A stretch of DNA of 64,000 nt, from contig CANMLU010000012.1 in NCBI GenBank assembly GCA_947498815.1, forward strand, positions 62,001 to 126,000, given 5' to 3'. Below the pieces are notes generated by a model that saw nothing but the letters and a program-made list of their open reading frames with translations, was not told the DNA's origin and ran no database searches. The position numbers and the translations under genes were made by a program. Numbering within the stretch: the stretch's first letter is position 1; every line of letters begins with the position of its first letter. Below are positions 60,878-64,000 of the stretch, piece after piece. Source of the DNA: an uncultured Aquimarina sp. (lineage in GTDB: Bacteria; Bacteroidota; Bacteroidia; Flavobacteriales; Flavobacteriaceae).

Positions 60878-60995
60878 AACTAAAAATGATTTGATGTGTG
60901 AAAAGATGAGAATTGCTCAAAATCAATAGTTTTGAGAAACACTCAAATATAATGTTTTTTGCTTACTGCTTATGTTGAAAGGTATAATCGTTTGC

Positions 60996-62027
60996 TTAGG
61001 TACTATCTCTAATAACCAATTCTGTTTTTAATTTTAGTACTGTTTTTTTGTGATTTACATCATTTGGTTCATTGAACTGGGCGATTAATAATTCTGCTAC
61101 TTTTTGACCCATTTCATAACTAGGTTGGGCAACACATGTTAACGAAGGAACAAAAACTTCTCCAAGGCCAAGATCTCCAAAACCAATTACAGAAATATCT
61201 TCGGGGATTTTATATCCCAATTTAAGCAATGTTTTCATGGTTAAAAGACCATAATTATCGGTGCAAGTAAAAACAGCATCGGGTTGCGTCTTGATTTCTT
61301 TAAAGAACTTTTGTATTTCTGCATCTTCAAATTCTCGATCCAATGATTCGCAATGCAGAATCAAATCATTATCAATAGTCATTTCATATTGTTTCATAGC
61401 GTCTATGTATCCTTTAAAACGATCCTGAAAAACTTTTTTCTCTTTGATACCTCCTATAAATGCGATTTTCTTTTTTCCTTTTTTTATTAAGAATTCAACC
61501 GCATTAAATGAAGCCTTATCATCTTCAATAATCACATGATCTGCTCCAGGAACTTCTTCTCTAATATTGTCGAATAAAACAACAGGAATCCCTTTGTTGA
61601 TTACATTTTTAATGTGAGCGAACATTTCAGTCTCATGAGTAGGAGAAAGAATTATTCCGTCAACCAAACCACGTTCAAAGGAAATAAGGTTTTCTCTTTC
61701 AAATTCAAACGAATTCCTAGAGGAGCTTATCAATATTTTGTAATTGTGTTCGCGGGCATAGTTATCGATACCTCTGCATACTTCAATAAAAAAGGGTTCG
61801 TCATACCTTGGAATAATCACCCCAATGATATTTGTTTTTCCGGAACTTAGACTTTTGGCAATTTGATTAGGCATATAACCCATCGCTTTTGCGGTCATAA
61901 AAACTTTCTCTCTCGTACTTAACTTAACGCGAGGATTTTCATCTAATGCTCTTGAAACTGTGGCAATAGAAATGTTAAGTTTTCTTGCAATATCCTCAAG
62001 TTTTACTCTTCTTTTTTTGAAAGCCAT
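60996..62027 (-). CDS. LacI-family transcriptional regulator
   Basis: A 343-residue protein: VKLEDIARKLNISIATVSRALDENPRVKLSTREKVFMTAKAMGYMPNQIAKSLSSGKTNIIGVIIPRYDEPFF is a full LacI N-terminus with hinge; the sugar-binding domain ends DISVIGFGDLGLGEVFVPSLTCVAQPSYEMGQ. It lies between a secreted GH65 gene and the GH13 gene on opposite strands; a palindromic site at 62082-62099, 55 bp upstream of its start, is a likely operator. Confidence 0.93.
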   Translation of the reverse strand: MAFKKRRVKLEDIARKLNISIATVSRALDENPRVKLSTREKVFMTAKAMGYMPNQIAKSLSSGKTNIIGVIIPRYDEPFFIEVCRGIDNYAREHNYKILISSSRNSFEFERENLISFERGLVDGIILSPTHETEMFAHIKNVINKGIPVVLFDNIREEVPGADHVIIEDDKASFNAVEFLIKKGKKKIAFIGGIKEKKVFQDRFKGYIDAMKQYEMTIDNDLILHCESLDREFEDAEIQKFFKEIKTQPDAVFTCTDNYGLLTMKTLLKLGYKIPEDISVIGFGDLGLGEVFVPSLTCVAQPSYEMGQKVAELLIAQFNEPNDVNHKKTVLKLKTELVIRDST

Positions 62028-62371
62028 TATAATTTCGTTAAAAAATTATTATTAAAACATCATTTTCGCTAAAAATTTAATAATACAAACGCTTGTATTT
62101 TTTTAAAGTAGAGGATTGCTTTTCAATTCAGTGAATAGTTTAGTAATTTGTAATAGTCATAATAGATATTTGAACAATCAACAAATTACCTACTTAAAAA
62201 ATATTCTTACAATTACGTCCTCCCCAAAAGACACTTATGTTCAAGATGATATGACTACGCTAATTTAGATAAATAATGTTTAATCATTAGTATAACAAAC
62301 ATTATTTAAAATGGAGTAAGGAGATTTAACAAAACAAAGATTTTAATTTTTAAATTATAAAACCGAATTGC
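62028..62371. other. Divergent regulatory region between LacI and GH13 genes
   Basis: 344 bp with no reading frame of note. It is very AT-rich, contains the operator-like palindrome at 62082-62099 and must hold both promoters. No exact TAnnTTTG box was found next to either start codon. Confidence 0.5.
62082..62099. promoter_or_regulatory. LacI-type operator palindrome
   Basis: AATACAAACGCTTGTATT is an 18-bp palindrome with 8 of 9 pairs matching and a central CG, the layout of LacI-family operators. It sits 55 bp upstream of the LacI start (62027) and about 270 bp upstream of the GH13 start, in position for autoregulation and repression of the divergent gene. Confidence 0.7.
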
Positions 62372-64000
62372 ATGGAGCTTTCTTGGTTCAAAAAAGGAAC
62401 TATTTATCAAATTTACCCACGAAGTTTTAATGATAGTGATAATGATGGGATTGGAGATTTGAGAGGGATTATTGAAAAACTAGAATATTTAAAAAGTCTG
62501 AATGTTGACATTCTTTGGCTCAGCCCAATTTTTAGCTCGCCAAATGACGATAATGGGTATGATATAAGTGACTATTGTGCAATAATGCCCGAGTTCGGTA
62601 CCATGGATGATTTTGATGAGTTGCTTGAAAAAACTCATAATTTGGGAATGAGACTAATTTTGGATCTAGTTGCTAATCATTGTTCTGATGAACATAGATG
62701 GTTTACCGAGGCAAAGAAATCAAAAGATAATCCATATAGGGATTATTTTCATTGGCAACAACCTGCTGAAGATGGAGGACCGCCTAATAACTGGATGTCA
62801 TTTTTTGGAGGAAGCGCTTGGGAGTATGATCATAATTCGGGAGAGTATTTCTTACATCTTTTTACCAAAAGACAACCAGATCTAAACTGGGAAAATCCAA
62901 AAGTTCGGGAAGAAATATATGAAGCGATGAGGTTTTGGTTGGATAAAGGTGTTGATGGATTTAGAATGGATGTGATTCCTTTAATATCAAAACGAGAAGG
63001 ATATCCTAATGCCCCTGATATTGGATTTAGAAAGATTCTTGAAGATGTGTATGCAAATGGACCTAGGCTTCATGAATATTTGCAAGAAATGAATAAAGAG
63101 GTTGTGAGTAAGTATGATGCATTTTCTCTCGCCGAAGGTGTGGGGATTAATCATAATAATGCTGGATTGTATATTGATTATGATCGTAAGGAGCTTGATA
63201 TGCTATATCATTTTGATATTCTTGAGTGTACCATTGTTAATGGAAAGTTTGAAGAAGCTTCTGTGTTTGATCTTGTGAATATGAAAAGCATTTTCAAAAA
63301 GTGGAGAGATGCGGTTCATCAAAAAGGCTGGTTGGCAAATGCAATGGGGAATCATGATTTTGCACGAATGGTTTCAAGATTTGGAAATGATGAGCAATAT
63401 TGGTCCGAATCGGCAAAAATGTTATTGATCATGCAATCCACCCAAAATGGTACTTTAAATATATATCAGGGTGACGAGATTGGGATGACCAATATAGTTC
63501 TTGATTCTATAGATGATGTTAGAGATGTGCAATCGTTGAATTTTTATAACGAAAATTTGAAAACGAAGAAGCATTCCAATACATCAGCATTGGAGATGAT
63601 AAATAGAGAAGGAAGAGATAATGCCAGAACACCAATACAATGGAATAGCGAAATAAACGGAGGGTTTTCTGAAAAAGAGCCATGGCTTAAAGTGAATTCT
63701 AATTACAAGACCATTAATGTTGAAAAACAAGATAATGATCCACATTCTATTTTGAACTTTTATAGGCATCTATTAAAAATTAGAAAGGAACATGATGTTT
63801 TTGTCTTTGGAGAATTTGAAGAATTAGATTTTAATAATTCCAATCTGTATGCTTATAAAAAGGTATTAGGGGAGGATGAAATTATAGTGATATTAAATTT
63901 TGGCGATTTTCAGAATGATTGCAAAGTTTCTGAAAGTGCTTTAAAAGGAAAAGTATTAATTAATAACTACAGTGATATGAAAATTTATGAGGATACAATC
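62372..64000 (+). CDS. GH13 alpha-glucosidase / oligo-1,6-glucosidase (3' end beyond window)
   Basis: At least 543 residues in an open frame from the ATG at 62372 to the window edge. SWFKKGTIYQIYPRSFNDSDNDGIGDL is the GH13 start, ILWLSPIFSSPNDDNGYDISDY, LILDLVANHCSDEH is region I, GVDGFRMDVIPL has the nucleophile Asp (about residue 200), SLAEGVG the acid/base Glu (about 254) and MGNHDFAR the third Asp (about 328). The oligo-1,6-glucosidase/alpha-glucosidase branch fits. No signal peptide, so it is probably cytosolic, acting on imported oligosaccharides. Divergent from LacI. Confidence 0.9.
   Translation, partial: MELSWFKKGTIYQIYPRSFNDSDNDGIGDLRGIIEKLEYLKSLNVDILWLSPIFSSPNDDNGYDISDYCAIMPEFGTMDDFDELLEKTHNLGMRLILDLVANHCSDEHRWFTEAKKSKDNPYRDYFHWQQPAEDGGPPNNWMSFFGGSAWEYDHNSGEYFLHLFTKRQPDLNWENPKVREEIYEAMRFWLDKGVDGFRMDVIPLISKREGYPNAPDIGFRKILEDVYANGPRLHEYLQEMNKEVVSKYDAFSLAEGVGINHNNAGLYIDYDRKELDMLYHFDILECTIVNGKFEEASVFDLVNMKSIFKKWRDAVHQKGWLANAMGNHDFARMVSRFGNDEQYWSESAKMLLIMQSTQNGTLNIYQGDEIGMTNIVLDSIDDVRDVQSLNFYNENLKTKKHSNTSALEMINREGRDNARTPIQWNSEINGGFSEKEPWLKVNSNYKTINVEKQDNDPHSILNFYRHLLKIRKEHDVFVFGEFEELDFNNSNLYAYKKVLGEDEIIVILNFGDFQNDCKVSESALKGKVLINNYSDMKIYEDTI

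Noticed and set aside
60916-60936. CTCAAAA/TTTTGAG hairpin upstream of GH65 as an operator.
   Set aside because: 7-nt arms with a 7-nt loop do not match the LacI operator layout; chance is plausible in this AT-rich region.

Overview
The window looks like chromosome from a marine-type Flavobacteriaceae (Bacteroidota). The evidence is an AT-rich sequence, few Shine-Dalgarno sites, several promoters with the Bacteroidota -7 box TAnnTTTG, a mevalonate-pathway gene block next to a UbiA prenyltransferase, many N-terminal signals ending in SQ/AQ, LytTR/LytS and membrane-anchored AraC/LuxR regulators, GH65/GH13 alpha-glucan genes with LacI regulators, and an arsenosugar biosynthesis cluster. No rRNA, tRNA, CRISPR array or intact insertion sequence was recognised. 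The genus cannot be fixed by eye.

Layout. 0-5.5 kb: the tail of a CHAT-domain protein, a GIY-YIG nuclease, intergenic repeats (including a 69-bp tandem array), a candidate 6S-like structured RNA, and housekeeping genes (GDPD, BaiN-type flavoprotein, DUF1697). 5.5-12.3 kb: TetR and TspO, then diphosphomevalonate decarboxylase, a mevalonate-type GHMP kinase and a UbiA prenyltransferase; a secreted protein and a nitrilase lie between these and a divergent pseudouridine synthase. 12.3-16.4 kb: a reverse-strand operon of two GT2 glycosyltransferases, a multi-TM mannosyltransferase-like protein and a MORN/YwqK protein. 16.5-19.4 kb: a polyferredoxin membrane protein and an FAD oxidoreductase. 19.8-23.7 kb: an envelope operon (DUF547, outer-membrane protein, GH113-like lipoprotein, BamA/TamA-like barrel).

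23.8-32.8 kb is the most unusual part. An accessory segment lies between two diverged direct copies of a 138-aa membrane-protein gene that also share their leader. Inside, nearly every gene or small operon (an EF-Tu-domain-3-like protein, ParDE, LuxR/DUF4199, LytTR, CPBP protease, secreted proteins, a membrane-anchored AraC regulator) is separated by members of one family of imperfect inverted repeats. These start with YAAC and end with a conserved ATAC..GA..GTTA tail, like recombination-site-bounded cassettes. No integrase is visible.

33-40 kb: a large membrane-anchored alpha/beta hydrolase, oxidoreductases and AraC regulators. 40.6-57.5 kb: arsenosugar genes bracket a run of four DUF547 proteins, an outer-membrane protein, an OYE flavoprotein, a LytS/LytTR two-component system, a six-cysteine double-glycine leader peptide gene and an aminotransferase. 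The main arsenosugar operon (AhpD-like, ArsS, rhodanese, TIGR04282-type glycosyltransferase, purine nucleoside phosphorylase, ArsM) ends at a clear terminator, and a TIGR04283-type glycosyltransferase sits at the far end of the DUF547 run. 57.8-64 kb: an alpha-glucan module with two LacI regulators, a secreted GH65 enzyme and a GH13 alpha-glucosidase that runs off the window; a LacI-type palindrome lies in the divergent LacI/GH13 intergenic region.
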